DNA of 64,000 bases from Dyadobacter subterraneus (GTDB taxonomy: Bacteria > Bacteroidota > Bacteroidia > Cytophagales > Spirosomataceae), in assembly GCF_015221875.1 (NCBI RefSeq), contig NZ_JACYGY010000001.1:1612001-1676000 (forward strand), in the 5' to 3' direction. Shown one piece after another: positions 28,678 through 38,867 of the stretch (positions are counted from its first letter, which is position 1; every line of letters begins with the position of its first letter). The translations under genes were made by a program, and so were the position numbers. Below the pieces are notes generated by a model. The model was not told where the DNA came from. It worked only from the letters and a program-made list of their open reading frames with translations, and made no database searches.

Positions 28678-28744
28678 CTATTACAATCAAAAATTTAAGA
28701 CTGAAATTGGACAGGTCTGATTCAAATTTGTTTTTATACACGTT

Positions 28745-30595
28745 ATGAAATTTTGTTTACTATTATTAAGCTTATTTGTTTTCAGTATATCCAGGTCGTT
28801 TTGTCAGTCAAATGATGAAAACAATATGACTTCGCTGGAAAACCGGTTCAAAGGATTGCCTGATTCTACACGTTTTGAAGAGATACGCAATTACAGCGAT
28901 TCACTGGTAGATCAGCGAAAATATTCCGATGCGCTTTCAGCAACAACGTATCTGATGCAGATTGCAAGGAAAATTCCGGACAGATCTTTCACCGGCCGGG
29001 CATATATGGCTTCGGCTTATATGGAGAGAAGTCAGAACAGGCCCAACGCAGCGATAACGCAATATCAAAAGGCATATGAAGAATTTATAGCAGCCGGAAA
29101 TTTCCGCAGGCAAGTCCGTGTACTGCAAATGATCGATGGAATTTACCTTGATTTAAATGAGTTAAAAACGGCTGAATATTATTGCAAAAGAGCTTTGGAA
29201 GTCATTGACAAAAATAACCTGCAACCTTTAAAAGCGGGCATTTATACAGATCTGGCGACCATTGAAGATATCCGAAAAAATTATGACAAGGCGCTTCAAT
29301 ATAATGCCGACGCAATTCGTATTTCAAAGGAAAATAAACTGACCTACCTTGAAACATTGCTAAACCGGTGTATAATCCTCAAAAATGCCGGGCAATATCA
29401 AAAATCGGCAGATACCTATCTGGAATGTTTGAAAGAAGCCAGAGCGCAAAAAGAAAGTTTGGTGGAAGGAATTGTTTATGTGAATCTTCCCAATACGCTT
29501 CTGGCCCTGAACAGGATTGACGAGGCCGAAACCAATATAAACAAGGCACTTAACTGGGCGAAAAGCACACAGGCGGGATATAATGTCATGGTTAGCATTT
29601 ATGAAACAGTTACCATGATCAATGAAAAAAAAGGGGATTACAAGCAGGCATTGCTTTCCCAAAAAAAGTGGTATGCATACCGCGACAGTCTTTTCAATGA
29701 AGAAAAAAGCCGGCAGCTTATTGAAACCGAAACCCAGTTTCAAACAAGGGAAAAACAGCAGCAGATTCAGCAGCTTGATGAAGATAATACCAATAAGAAA
29801 AAGCAGCTCTGGTGGCTCGCTTCCGGCGTTTCCTTGCTATTAATTTTGCTGGCTGTGGAGCTTTTTCAATACCGCAAAATCCAAAGTGTTAACAGAAAAC
29901 TAAATCAAACCAATCTTACGCTGGGGAAAGCAAATAAGCAGATCAGTATTCAGTCGGACCAGCTCAAACAGCTTATGCAGGAACTTCATCACCGGGTTAA
30001 GAATAACCTGGCTATTATTTCAAGTCTGCTTTATTTGCAGGCCAATCGCCTGGATGATAAGAAAGCGGTGCAGGCAGTTTTGGATGGTCAGCAACGCGTG
30101 GAAGCCATGTCACTCATTCACCAGCAGCTTTATCAAACCGATAATGTAACACGTGTGGGAATGCAGGAATATATTGGAGATTTGGTTAAAGGCCTGATGC
30201 AATCTTTTCATTACCAGGAAAAACTGGATTTGAATCTGGATATTGAAGACATTTCACTGGATGTGGAGCTGGCCGTTCCGCTTGGTTTAATTATTAATGA
30301 GCTGGTTACCAACGTTTTCAAACATGCTTTTAAAGAAGTTGCGCAGCCGGAATTATCGATTCGTTTATGGCAAACGGATTATTTATTCCTTGAAGTGAAA
30401 GATAACGGACCCGGCGTGGATGCTGAATCATGGAAAAAAAGCGGACAGACTTTTGGAAAAAGGCTGGTGATTTCACTTGCCAAACAAGCCGGCGGAACGT
30501 TGCAGGTAAGTTCGGATCATGGCGCAAGGTTTTTGCTGACACTTCCCGCAGTTTCCAATATTCTGCCAGATTTTCTGACGATCGACAAAAATTGA
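28745..30595 (+). CDS. TPR-containing HisKA_2 sensor histidine kinase
   Basis: 616 residues. Signal peptide at about 1-21 (FCQS), then a periplasmic helical array of TPR-like repeats at about 30-330, one membrane helix at about 355-375 (WWLASGVSLLLILLAVELF), a short coiled coil and a HisKA_2-type dimerisation domain with ELHHRVKNNLAIISSLL (likely phospho-His416). The HATPase domain has NELVTNVFKHAF and DNGPGV. This architecture is common in Bacteroidota, paired with LytTR regulators as here. The signal is unknown; TPRs suggest protein interaction in the periplasm. Confidence 0.92.
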   Translation: MKFCLLLLSLFVFSISRSFCQSNDENNMTSLENRFKGLPDSTRFEEIRNYSDSLVDQRKYSDALSATTYLMQIARKIPDRSFTGRAYMASAYMERSQNRPNAAITQYQKAYEEFIAAGNFRRQVRVLQMIDGIYLDLNELKTAEYYCKRALEVIDKNNLQPLKAGIYTDLATIEDIRKNYDKALQYNADAIRISKENKLTYLETLLNRCIILKNAGQYQKSADTYLECLKEARAQKESLVEGIVYVNLPNTLLALNRIDEAETNINKALNWAKSTQAGYNVMVSIYETVTMINEKKGDYKQALLSQKKWYAYRDSLFNEEKSRQLIETETQFQTREKQQQIQQLDEDNTNKKKQLWWLASGVSLLLILLAVELFQYRKIQSVNRKLNQTNLTLGKANKQISIQSDQLKQLMQELHHRVKNNLAIISSLLYLQANRLDDKKAVQAVLDGQQRVEAMSLIHQQLYQTDNVTRVGMQEYIGDLVKGLMQSFHYQEKLDLNLDIEDISLDVELAVPLGLIINELVTNVFKHAFKEVAQPELSIRLWQTDYLFLEVKDNGPGVDAESWKKSGQTFGKRLVISLAKQAGGTLQVSSDHGARFLLTLPAVSNILPDFLTIDKN

Positions 30596-30920
30596 TAGAT
30601 ATTTCGGAATCCTGCTATATACCGCATTTAAATTGTGTTCTTTTTAAATATGAAATTTTAACGTATAGCTAAAAGGGTTTAGTTGAAAAATGCTTATTAC
30701 AAAGTAGTTAAATAATTTTGGAATGGAGCCTACCCATTTAGCTAATTATGCGGATTCCCCCATAAAGTATATATTCTACAAATTTTTACTCTTAGTTTTT
30801 TCAGTATGTTACCGAAAAAAATTAATTAGTGAATTAAGGTTAGTAAATAATTTTAATAAATTATATTGAGCTAACAATCAGGTGATTGGGCTTAATTCCT
30901 AACCTTAACTTATCTAGCGC
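30596..30920. other. Intergenic gap upstream of SusC-like gene
   Basis: 325 A+T-rich bases without a credible frame. Expected to hold the promoter and a long leader for the SusC gene; no operator-like palindrome was recognised. Confidence 0.4.
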
Positions 30921-33900
30921 ATGAGAAAATTTTTCTTGCTGAAAACGCATGTCCATGATTTTTGGCTTTTCAAAAAACGCCGGTCTGTTCATGTATCCAT
31001 GCTGATGCTTTGCATCCATTTTTCACTTTTCTACATTTTGCTTCCGGGTATCTTGCATGCCCAAAACGCCCAGCTTTCCGGAACTGTTACAGATGCCACC
31101 ACAAGCGCACCGATTCCCGGTGTAAGTGTTTTGGTAAAAGGTACCACCAATGGAACCGTGACCGATATTAATGGGAAATACAATGTTACGGCTGGCAGCG
31201 GTGCCACGCTGGTATTTTCCTACATCGGTTATTTGAAACAGGAAATTCAGGCTGGCGGTCAGTCTGTCATTGATGTAAAACTGGCAGAAGATTCCGGTCA
31301 GCTTAATGAAGTTGTGATAACCGCGCTAGGTGTCAGTAAAGAAAAACGTAAACTGGGGTATTCTGTAACCGATATTGCCGGAGCCAAACTGGCCGCCACC
31401 AATGAAGTCAGCCCGATAACCGCTTTACAGGGACGGATTCCCGGTGTCCAGATTGATCAGGGTGCTGGTGGTTTGACTGGTAATACAAAAATCCTGATCC
31501 GTGGTAACTCCACACTCGGGGTAAATAACCAGCCTATTTTTGTGGTCGACGGGATTATCCTTGACAACGATGTTACCGATCTTTCCAACGGTCCCCGTGA
31601 TTTTGGAAATAATATCAAAAACCTGAATATGGAAGATTTTGAGAGCGTATCCGTTCTAAAAGGTTCTGCGGCCGCTGCACTTTATGGAACACGGGCGATC
31701 AACGGTGTTATTTTGGTTACAACAAAAAAAGGTCAGCAGCGCAAAGGTATCGGGGTAAATGTTTCACAAACTTTTTCCATGCAGCAGCCTTACCGCGGAC
31801 CGGATTTTCAAAACGAATACGGAGCGGGTACTGTCGGAGCATTTTTTACCGATACACGTGATCCCAACTACAAAGCTGATGAAGGCTGGACGACCAAAGT
31901 TTTTCCGGTAAACAGCCAGGGACAACCATACATTGACAGACAAATAGGCCGCGAACTTGAAAACTGGGGACCGAAATTTGCCGGTCAGCAGGTTCTTGAT
32001 TATGATGGAACAATGACCACCTATCAGGCATATCCGCATAATTACCTGGATGCATTTCAAACCGGAAAGGGAAATCTTACCAACGTGGCTGTGGACGGAG
32101 GAAACGACAAATCCACTTTCCGGCTTTCTTATAACCGTAATCAGAGCTCCGGAATTAATTTTAGAAATGAGCTTTCCAAAAATGCTTTTGACCTGCGGGT
32201 TACCCAGAAACTGAATAAATATGTCTCAGCAGACGTGACAGCGGATTATACTGCGACCAAAGGTACCAACCCGCCCAGTTTATCGCTGAACCGTTACATT
32301 TGGGTTTTTGGTAGAAATTATGATACTAAAAAATGGATGCAGCGGCAAAATTACACCGGATACAATGGTGGAATTCCACAGGCCAGTGATCCGAATGAGC
32401 CCAATAAAGTACCCGAGCCTAATATCTGGTTTAACATATTTGAAAATACCTACACGCAGAAAGAGCAGATGGTCCGCGGAAGAATTGCACTGACAGGTAC
32501 CATCACAGACTGGATGAAGGTACAGGTTGAAGGAAACCTTAACAATGTTTACACAGAAAATGAAATAAAGGAACTAGGGCAGGGTGCCAATTTTACAGGC
32601 GGAAGATATTTGCTGGGGCATTCTACAAAAGAAACGAGGTTTCTCAAATGGATGGCCATTTTTAACAAACAGATCACAAATGATCTTGATTTTAATGGTT
32701 ACATCGGTGGTGAATCCCAGCGTATGAGTCTTTCTTACAATCAGTCCTCGACTGATGGGGGATTGAGTTATCCGGGAAATTACTTTCTGGCGAATTCTGT
32801 GAATGCGCTCGTTTCGTCGGGTGGTATTAAAAACCGTCGTTCGTATAATTCTCTATATGCGAGTGCTGATTTTGGTTATAAGGACCAGTTATTTTTGCAA
32901 ACTACCTGGCGGGGAGACTGGTCGTCCGCACTGACCTATAAGGATGGGACCGGAAATAATTTTTACAATTATCCTTCTGCAAGTTTGTCCTGGGTTTTCT
33001 CACAGACGCTCCACAATTCCCTTCCTGAGTGGATCACGTACGGAAAACTGCGTACCAACCTGGCTGCACTGGGCGGTGACATTGATCCGTTTACTTTAAA
33101 TGCAGGTTTTGCTTTTACAGGCTTTACGGATGCCGGTGGAAATGGCAATCAGCCCATGTCCACGTATAGCTCTTCCTCGACCTTGCAGCCTAATATCAAA
33201 CCGCTTCGTAAAATTGCCAAAGAAATCGGTTTGGAAATGAGATTTTTGAAAAATAGACTAGGCTTTGATGTTTCGGTCTATCGTGATAATACCAGAAACC
33301 AGCCTATTTCAATTTCATCGCCAATTGAAACCGGGGTCAACAGTATCCTGATCAATGCGGGTAATATCCAAAATACCGGTATCGAAGTTTCTCTGGACGC
33401 CACACCATTACAGATTGGTGCTTTTAAATGGGTTTCTACGCTTACATTTTCCCGCAACCGGAATCTTATCGTTAAACTTTACGGAGATCGTGAATATTAT
33501 GCGCTTGAAAGTGAAGGAAACGGAAGCAATGATTTAATTCCATATGCGAAAGTGGGTGGGGCTTATGGTGTGATCAGAACCAAAATTGCTGCCAAAAGAT
33601 ATACACAGGAAGGCAGCGCCAACAATGGAAAAGAAATACTTTCCTGGCGCGCTGATGCGAGAGCAGCATTTCCTGCCCGCAGCAATGAATGGAAAGATGT
33701 TGGTGATATCAATGCTAAATTCCGTTCGGGATGGGACAATACTTTTACTTATAAAAGAATTTCCATGAACGTTCTTTTTGATGCGAAAATCGGCGGAGAC
33801 ATGATATTGACCTCTCTGCGTTATGGAACGCACACGGGGATTTTTCCATCTTCACTAAAAGGAAGAGATGCGGAACATGGCGGAATTACCTGGACAAGCA

Positions 33901-34367
33901 AGTTTGATAATAAAGTTTATGACGACGGAATTATTCCTGACGGTGTATTTGACGCGGGCCAAATGATCACACAGGCAGACGGAACACAAGTTGACGTTGG
34001 CGGAATGAGTTATCAGCAGGCTTATGAAAAAGGTTATGTGGAACCAACACATCTTCCGCAATTTATGTACCGTTATGGTTCTTCTTCGACGGCGGTAGGT
34101 GATTACTGGATCGTGAAAAACTCGTGGATTTCGCTTCGCCAGTTGTCGTTCAGCTATCAGATTCCGCAGGCATTTTGTGATAAAATTAAACTTAATACTT
34201 TGTCAGTCAGTTTGATGGGTCGTGATCTTCTTTATTTGTACAATACGTTGCCCAATCATTTCAATCCGGCTTCCAATGTTTCAAACAGTACCGCCGTGCA
34301 GAAAGAGGTAGGTTTTATACCGCCAATGACGCGCTCGCTAGGTGTTACTTTAAGAGCCGGATTCTGA
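30921..34367 (+). CDS. SusC/RagA-family TonB-linked outer membrane transporter
   Basis: 1148 residues. Long charged N-region then a signal peptide ending near ILHAQ (about residue 48). CarboxypepD_reg-like domain (LSGTVTDATTSAPIPGVSVL, residues about 52-135), TonB-box-like LNEVVITALG, plug domain (PITALQGRIPGVQI, VVDGIILD, VLKGSAAAALYG) and a long beta-barrel ending in aromatic Phe (RAGF). It imports a SusD-bound ligand through the outer membrane using TonB energy. The SusD partner follows after 40 bases. There is no anti-sigma factor or glycoside hydrolase in the pair, so the ligand is unknown. Confidence 0.95.
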   Translation: MRKFFLLKTHVHDFWLFKKRRSVHVSMLMLCIHFSLFYILLPGILHAQNAQLSGTVTDATTSAPIPGVSVLVKGTTNGTVTDINGKYNVTAGSGATLVFSYIGYLKQEIQAGGQSVIDVKLAEDSGQLNEVVITALGVSKEKRKLGYSVTDIAGAKLAATNEVSPITALQGRIPGVQIDQGAGGLTGNTKILIRGNSTLGVNNQPIFVVDGIILDNDVTDLSNGPRDFGNNIKNLNMEDFESVSVLKGSAAAALYGTRAINGVILVTTKKGQQRKGIGVNVSQTFSMQQPYRGPDFQNEYGAGTVGAFFTDTRDPNYKADEGWTTKVFPVNSQGQPYIDRQIGRELENWGPKFAGQQVLDYDGTMTTYQAYPHNYLDAFQTGKGNLTNVAVDGGNDKSTFRLSYNRNQSSGINFRNELSKNAFDLRVTQKLNKYVSADVTADYTATKGTNPPSLSLNRYIWVFGRNYDTKKWMQRQNYTGYNGGIPQASDPNEPNKVPEPNIWFNIFENTYTQKEQMVRGRIALTGTITDWMKVQVEGNLNNVYTENEIKELGQGANFTGGRYLLGHSTKETRFLKWMAIFNKQITNDLDFNGYIGGESQRMSLSYNQSSTDGGLSYPGNYFLANSVNALVSSGGIKNRRSYNSLYASADFGYKDQLFLQTTWRGDWSSALTYKDGTGNNFYNYPSASLSWVFSQTLHNSLPEWITYGKLRTNLAALGGDIDPFTLNAGFAFTGFTDAGGNGNQPMSTYSSSSTLQPNIKPLRKIAKEIGLEMRFLKNRLGFDVSVYRDNTRNQPISISSPIETGVNSILINAGNIQNTGIEVSLDATPLQIGAFKWVSTLTFSRNRNLIVKLYGDREYYALESEGNGSNDLIPYAKVGGAYGVIRTKIAAKRYTQEGSANNGKEILSWRADARAAFPARSNEWKDVGDINAKFRSGWDNTFTYKRISMNVLFDAKIGGDMILTSLRYGTHTGIFPSSLKGRDAEHGGITWTSKFDNKVYDDGIIPDGVFDAGQMITQADGTQVDVGGMSYQQAYEKGYVEPTHLPQFMYRYGSSSTAVGDYWIVKNSWISLRQLSFSYQIPQAFCDKIKLNTLSVSLMGRDLLYLYNTLPNHFNPASNVSNSTAVQKEVGFIPPMTRSLGVTLRAGF

Positions 34368-34407
34368 TCTGTGATGTTGATTGGTTAACTATTAAAAGAC
34401 TTACAAA

Positions 34408-36090
34408 ATGAAAAATATAACAAAAAAGTGGATTACCACAGTTTTGATCGCCAGCACGCTTCTGGTGTCGGGCTCGTGTGAAAATAATTTTAATGAAATC
34501 AATACGGATCCAAGTATTGTAACAGTTCCTGATCCCAAATTTCTTTTTACCTATTCGCTGAACAATTTACAATCCAACGGAACAGAGTGGATATGGGAAA
34601 ATCTCGAACAATTGCTTCGTTTTTCGCAGCACCTGACAACAGATCCCTATGAACTTTCGACCAATATCAATTCCAGATATGGTACTTTTTATAACAGTGT
34701 GCTTCCCAATCTGGTAGAAATAAGGCGTCAGATCGATTTGAAAACGGATAAGGACAAGTACAGAAATATGCGTGCTGCAACTTATATAGCTGGTGTTTAT
34801 TATGGCTTACGGGTAACCGACATGAATGGCTCAATTCCCTATACTCAGGCTGTTTTGGGAAGAAATGAGGGAGAATTTAAACCCGAATATGACACCCAGC
34901 AGAAACTTTATGATACCTGGCTGACCGAACTGAATGGCGCCATAACCGACCTGAGCGCGGAGTCCACAGGCCAGACAAGTTATGGAAACGCGGATATTTA
35001 TTACCACAGCGACTGGGTGAAGTGGGTAAAACTCGCCAATTCCATGAAGCTGAGAATAGCCGTTCGCTACGAAGGGCAGGATAAGACAAAAACGCAGCAG
35101 ATTTTTAAAGAAGTCATGCAAAATAGCATTGGCGCCATTGTAGCCGACGCTGATCAGTTTGCTTACATCGATCCGAATAATGATCCGATCGGCGGCGATG
35201 TGGATTACAGAAGTGCGCGTTTTGCTACAAAATCAATAATTACATTTTTGAAATCCAGCAAGGATCCGCGTTTACAGATGTATTTTTCACCAAATGACCT
35301 CAGTGCTAGCAATCTGGATTCGGTTAAAAAGTATGGCGTGACTATTCCTTCCTTTATCAATCAGGCCGATCCGCAGATAAGATTTCAGGGTGGGCCGGCT
35401 GACTGGACGACTGATCCTGAAACAGCCAAATATTATAAAAATACACTTGCGGTAGGCAGTGCCAAACTGGTTGTGATGTCGACAATTAATAAGGCGTTTT
35501 TTGCTCCGCGCAGAAATGGCGCTACCGGAACATTTTATGATTATCTGGTGACAAGTGCAGAAACCTGTTTTTATATCGCTGAAATGATAGAGAAAGGTTA
35601 TGGCGCAGGTTTATCGATTGGAACTTCTGCCGACTGGTATAATAAAGGTGTCGCATCTTCCCTTCGTACAATGAACGCGATTGCGGTCGCTGCGCAGGCG
35701 GCAACGGGCTTTAACCAAAGCACAATTGAAGACCAGATTTCTACTTATCTGGCACAGGCATCTGTCAAACTTGATGGTACAAATAATCTGGAACGGATTT
35801 ATATTCAGCAGTATCTGAATTTTATGCGGCTTCCAACTGAGGCATTTACATTTATCCGCCGGACAGGATATCCTAAAAACAATTCAACTTATTACGCCAG
35901 GGATAAATTTAATGAACCTGTCCCACGCCGTTACTGGCTGGATGAACCGCCCCTTGGAACCAATAACGAAAACTGGCTGAAAGCGCAGCAGGAGCAAGGT
36001 TTTACACCCGGCGACAGAAGTGTTCAGATTTTAAGTACGCAACGCTTATGGTTTGACAAAAATAATCCGGTGCTAGGTGAAGGAAAATAA
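34408..36090 (+). CDS. SusD-like surface lipoprotein (SusD_like_2 group)
   Basis: 560 residues. Lipobox LLVSGSC puts the lipidated Cys at about residue 24. Hallmarks of the SusD/RagB-like group 2: YGLRVTDMNGSIPYTQA, WVKLANSMKLRIAVRY and the C-terminal RRTGYPKN. It caps the SusC channel and presents ligand on the cell surface. Co-transcribed with the preceding SusC gene and followed at once by a terminator, so this is a minimal two-gene uptake unit. Confidence 0.93.
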   Translation: MKNITKKWITTVLIASTLLVSGSCENNFNEINTDPSIVTVPDPKFLFTYSLNNLQSNGTEWIWENLEQLLRFSQHLTTDPYELSTNINSRYGTFYNSVLPNLVEIRRQIDLKTDKDKYRNMRAATYIAGVYYGLRVTDMNGSIPYTQAVLGRNEGEFKPEYDTQQKLYDTWLTELNGAITDLSAESTGQTSYGNADIYYHSDWVKWVKLANSMKLRIAVRYEGQDKTKTQQIFKEVMQNSIGAIVADADQFAYIDPNNDPIGGDVDYRSARFATKSIITFLKSSKDPRLQMYFSPNDLSASNLDSVKKYGVTIPSFINQADPQIRFQGGPADWTTDPETAKYYKNTLAVGSAKLVVMSTINKAFFAPRRNGATGTFYDYLVTSAETCFYIAEMIEKGYGAGLSIGTSADWYNKGVASSLRTMNAIAVAAQAATGFNQSTIEDQISTYLAQASVKLDGTNNLERIYIQQYLNFMRLPTEAFTFIRRTGYPKNNSTYYARDKFNEPVPRRYWLDEPPLGTNNENWLKAQQEQGFTPGDRSVQILSTQRLWFDKNNPVLGEGK

Positions 36091-36110
36091 GATTTAAATA
36101 TGAGTCAGGA

Positions 36111-36140
36111 AGAGACTGTTGTGGTTACATGACAGTCTCT
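36111..36140. terminator. Bidirectional terminator between SusD and ankyrin genes
   Basis: AGAGACTGT (36111-36119) pairs with ACAGTCTCT (36132-36140), followed by a T-rich stretch, lying between two convergent 3' ends. Confidence 0.75.
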
Positions 36141-36148
36141 TTCTATAA

Positions 36149-36877
36149 TTATTCCGGTAAATAATCGCCCAGTAAGTTCCAATCCATACCATTTCCCCAG
36201 CCTTGTCCATGATCGCTGGTGCTTTTGGTTTTGTAGGATTCGCTTATCCGGTGTTTTCCATACGTTAACAGCAGCAGGATAGCACCCGGACGCAGATGTT
36301 CACTTGCCCAGGTCAAAGGTGAGTCTCCATTTGCATCTTTTGCTTCTTTATCTGCTCCGTTAGCCAGTAAATATTGTATAGTTTGTTCATCCGCATAAGC
36401 CGCGGCCCGATGCAGCGGTGTTTCTCCTTTCGTTCTTACATCACGCATAAATGCTCCTGTTTCCATGCCAGGAATTGTTTTGGCATTTACGTCCGCACCT
36501 TTTTCAATAAGAAGTTTTACAACATAAAAGTAATAAGGTCTGCCAGCTTTGGATAAGGCGGCGTGCAAAGGAGTTTCATTGGTTTCTTCAACTTTTGCAT
36601 TGACATCTGCACCATTATTAATCAAAAAATCACACACCTTCCAATGCCCGAAAAAGGCAGCATGACCTAATTCCTGGTTCAGATTTATACTATCAAGATT
36701 TCCTCCGGCCGACAACACTGCTCTCAGGCCGGTGGTGTCATTATAATAAACAAGCCATTGCAAGGGTTTAATTTGCCCACGATGAAGTATATCCTGCCAA
36801 TCCGGTTTTTTGATCAATTCAATAATCAGGTCCGTTCTGCCCTGGCTGATTAATTCCAGGATTTTTTCAACTTCCAT
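36149..36877 (-). CDS. Ankyrin-repeat protein
   Basis: 242 residues, no signal peptide. About five ankyrin repeats, with the pattern recognisable in LGHAAFFGHWKVCDFLINNG, TPLHAALSKAG, VKLLIEKGADVNAK, TPLHRAAAYADEQTIQYLL and SPLTWASEHLRPGAILLLL. Ankyrin proteins mediate protein-protein contacts; no enzymatic domain is attached and the partner is unknown. It is followed on the plus strand by a convergent SusD gene and preceded on its own strand by a ThuA gene, 78 bases away. Confidence 0.88.
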   Translation of the reverse strand: MEVEKILELISQGRTDLIIELIKKPDWQDILHRGQIKPLQWLVYYNDTTGLRAVLSAGGNLDSINLNQELGHAAFFGHWKVCDFLINNGADVNAKVEETNETPLHAALSKAGRPYYFYVVKLLIEKGADVNAKTIPGMETGAFMRDVRTKGETPLHRAAAYADEQTIQYLLANGADKEAKDANGDSPLTWASEHLRPGAILLLLTYGKHRISESYKTKSTSDHGQGWGNGMDWNLLGDYLPE

Positions 36878-36955
36878 GACCGCGAACAGTTAAAGTAAGA
36901 TGAAAACAAGTTATCTATTTTTTGTTTACCATACTTTCAATTGGTCAAATAATTG

Positions 36956-37867
36956 TTACTGAGCAGGTTTGGTTAGTTTATCCAGCTCTGCCTGTTCAGG
37001 TGTTTTTGTTTGCATACCATTTTTGGGAACATCGATCCGGGCGGTCCATACAATTGCATTCAGCACCAGCATTCGGAAATTATCATTTTTCCAGTTGGCA
37101 TGCGTGTGGCCTCCTGTGAAGCCAAAAGCCCTTCCTCCGGCTGGCCGGTCATAAGTCCAGGCAATGATTTGCGGTTCTTTATTTTTCAAAACTGCCTTCC
37201 TTACAAATGGATTATTGCTATGTGTTCCTTCCGGGCGACTTAACGTGGAGTCGGGTGGGAGTACTTTCAGGATGGGTGTGATATTTTTCATATCCTTAAC
37301 AAAACGCAAATGATAATACCATTCGTCCTGAACTGCAAAAGGTTTTACACCATTTGTGACAGGATGATGAGGAAGCTTTTTAATATCCGGCGTCCAGAAT
37401 GGATTTACGGACCAGTCAATTTCAAAATTTCCGCCAACCAGATTACGCGCTCTATCCGCATCCTCACCTTTTGGAATATCCAGTGCAAAATGTAACATGA
37501 CAAGCCCTGTTCCGTTATTCATCAGGTTTTCAAATTCAGAAAGACGCGGGATGATAATATTTTCCTGAGCCCCTTCGCAATAAAGTACAATCGTACTTGC
37601 TCCTTTTAAAGCTTCCGGATCTTTGGGCCATCCATTATGAAAAACGGCTGTATCGATTTCGGGCATCGCTTCTTTTAATTTTTGTGAAAGAAAACTGATA
37701 CCGCCGTTATATTCATGTTGTCCTTTTGGGTGACTATCGAGGCTGGCAATAAACACTACTTTTTTCCGACCTTCTGATTTAGATTTATGCTGGGCATCAG
37801 CTGAAAAACCGGTCAGAGCAAAAATAAAAATCAGAAAACAAAATCGTTTTTTTGTTGATATCATCAT
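36956..37867 (-). CDS. Secreted ThuA-domain protein
   Basis: 303 residues with a signal peptide ending near SADAQ (about residue 26). ThuA/trehalose-utilisation domain with a class-I-glutamine-amidotransferase-like fold: KVVFIASLDSHPKGQHEYNG, GLVMLHFALD, HPVTNGVKPF, DEWYYHLRF and RAFGFTGGHTHANW near the end. Periplasmic ThuA proteins are common near Bacteroidota sugar-isomerase and dehydrogenase genes; the reaction is not settled. The two initial Met codons are adjacent, so the start is uncertain by one codon. Confidence 0.88.
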   Translation of the reverse strand: MMISTKKRFCFLIFIFALTGFSADAQHKSKSEGRKKVVFIASLDSHPKGQHEYNGGISFLSQKLKEAMPEIDTAVFHNGWPKDPEALKGASTIVLYCEGAQENIIIPRLSEFENLMNNGTGLVMLHFALDIPKGEDADRARNLVGGNFEIDWSVNPFWTPDIKKLPHHPVTNGVKPFAVQDEWYYHLRFVKDMKNITPILKVLPPDSTLSRPEGTHSNNPFVRKAVLKNKEPQIIAWTYDRPAGGRAFGFTGGHTHANWKNDNFRMLVLNAIVWTARIDVPKNGMQTKTPEQAELDKLTKPAQ

Positions 37868-38048
37868 GCTTGTTCAGGTTAAGGATGAAAATTGCAAATG
37901 CTTGATGAACGAATGGTAAAAAACCAGACCAAATCACTTATCTATTAAAATTTTATTAAATCAGGCATACAGCTTTTAAATAAAATAGGTGAATGCAATG
38001 CAGAAACCAACATGTGCTATATCTTTGATTAAACAAACCAGATAAATT

Positions 38049-38804
38049 ATGAAAATCAGACTTACGTTATTTTTGCTTATGATATGCGCAGCTGCATGGG
38101 CGCAACTTCCCGCAGCAGATGAAATCAAAACTTCAAAAGGCCCCTTGAAAATCCAGCCGCTTAATCATGCAACGCTGGCGCTGACATGGAATGGAAAAAC
38201 GATTTATGCTGATCCTTATGAGGGTGCAAAGACTTTCGAAGGCATTGCCGCACCGGATCTTATTTTGATTACAGACATTCACGGAGATCATTTCGATCCG
38301 GCAACACTGGAAGCGCTTGATTTAAGTCATACGATTTTGGTTGTACCACAAGCAGTTGCCGACAAGATGTCGGATAAAATTAAATCAAAAGCGGTTGTTA
38401 TTGGCAATGGTCAAACAATCAGTAAACTGGATATTTCTATTACGGCAATCCCGATGTACAATCTTCCAGAAGCAGCGGATGCAAAACATACCAAGGGAAG
38501 AGGTAACGGATATGTATTGAAAATGGGTGGAAAAACCATTTATATCAGTGGTGATACAGCGGGAATTCCTGAAATGAGAAGTTTGAAAAATATCGATGTG
38601 GCTTTTGTTTGCATGAATCTTCCTTACACGATGGATGTTCCGGAAGCTGCTTCTGCGGTTCTGGATTTCAAACCAAAAATAGTTTATCCATATCACTACC
38701 GCGGTGCGAACGGATTCAGCGATACGGAAGCTTTTAAAAAGCTGGTCAATGATGGCAACAAATCAATCGATGTGCGTTTGCGTAACTGGTATTCGAAGAA
38801 ATAA
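38049..38804 (+). CDS. Secreted metallo-beta-lactamase-fold hydrolase
   Basis: 251 residues with a signal peptide ending near AAWAQ (about residue 19). UlaG-like MBL fold: LNHATLALTWNGKTIYADPY, metal site ITDIHGDHFDP, IYISGDTAGIPEM and YPYHYRGANG. In the HxHxDH motif the first His is Asp (DIHGDH), a variant that looks characteristic of this periplasmic subgroup rather than a random loss. The substrate is unknown. Single gene followed by a strong terminator. Confidence 0.85.
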   Translation: MKIRLTLFLLMICAAAWAQLPAADEIKTSKGPLKIQPLNHATLALTWNGKTIYADPYEGAKTFEGIAAPDLILITDIHGDHFDPATLEALDLSHTILVVPQAVADKMSDKIKSKAVVIGNGQTISKLDISITAIPMYNLPEAADAKHTKGRGNGYVLKMGGKTIYISGDTAGIPEMRSLKNIDVAFVCMNLPYTMDVPEAASAVLDFKPKIVYPYHYRGANGFSDTEAFKKLVNDGNKSIDVRLRNWYSKK

Positions 38805-38825
38805 CTTCAGGAAAATAATTATTTG

Positions 38826-38867
38826 AAAAATCCCCGGTTTCACCTTGAAGTGAAAACCGGGGATTTT
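38826..38867. terminator. Strong terminator after the secreted metallo-hydrolase gene
   Basis: AATCCCCGGTTT-type arm pairs with AAACCGGGGATT-type arm around a short CACCTTGAAGTG inner stem, flanked by A-run and T-run; 21 bases past the stop. Confidence 0.9.

Noticed and set aside
30921..36090. First SusC/SusD pair considered as part of a ThuA/ankyrin sugar locus
   Set aside because: The ankyrin and ThuA genes are on the opposite strand behind a bidirectional terminator, so no operon relation is visible.
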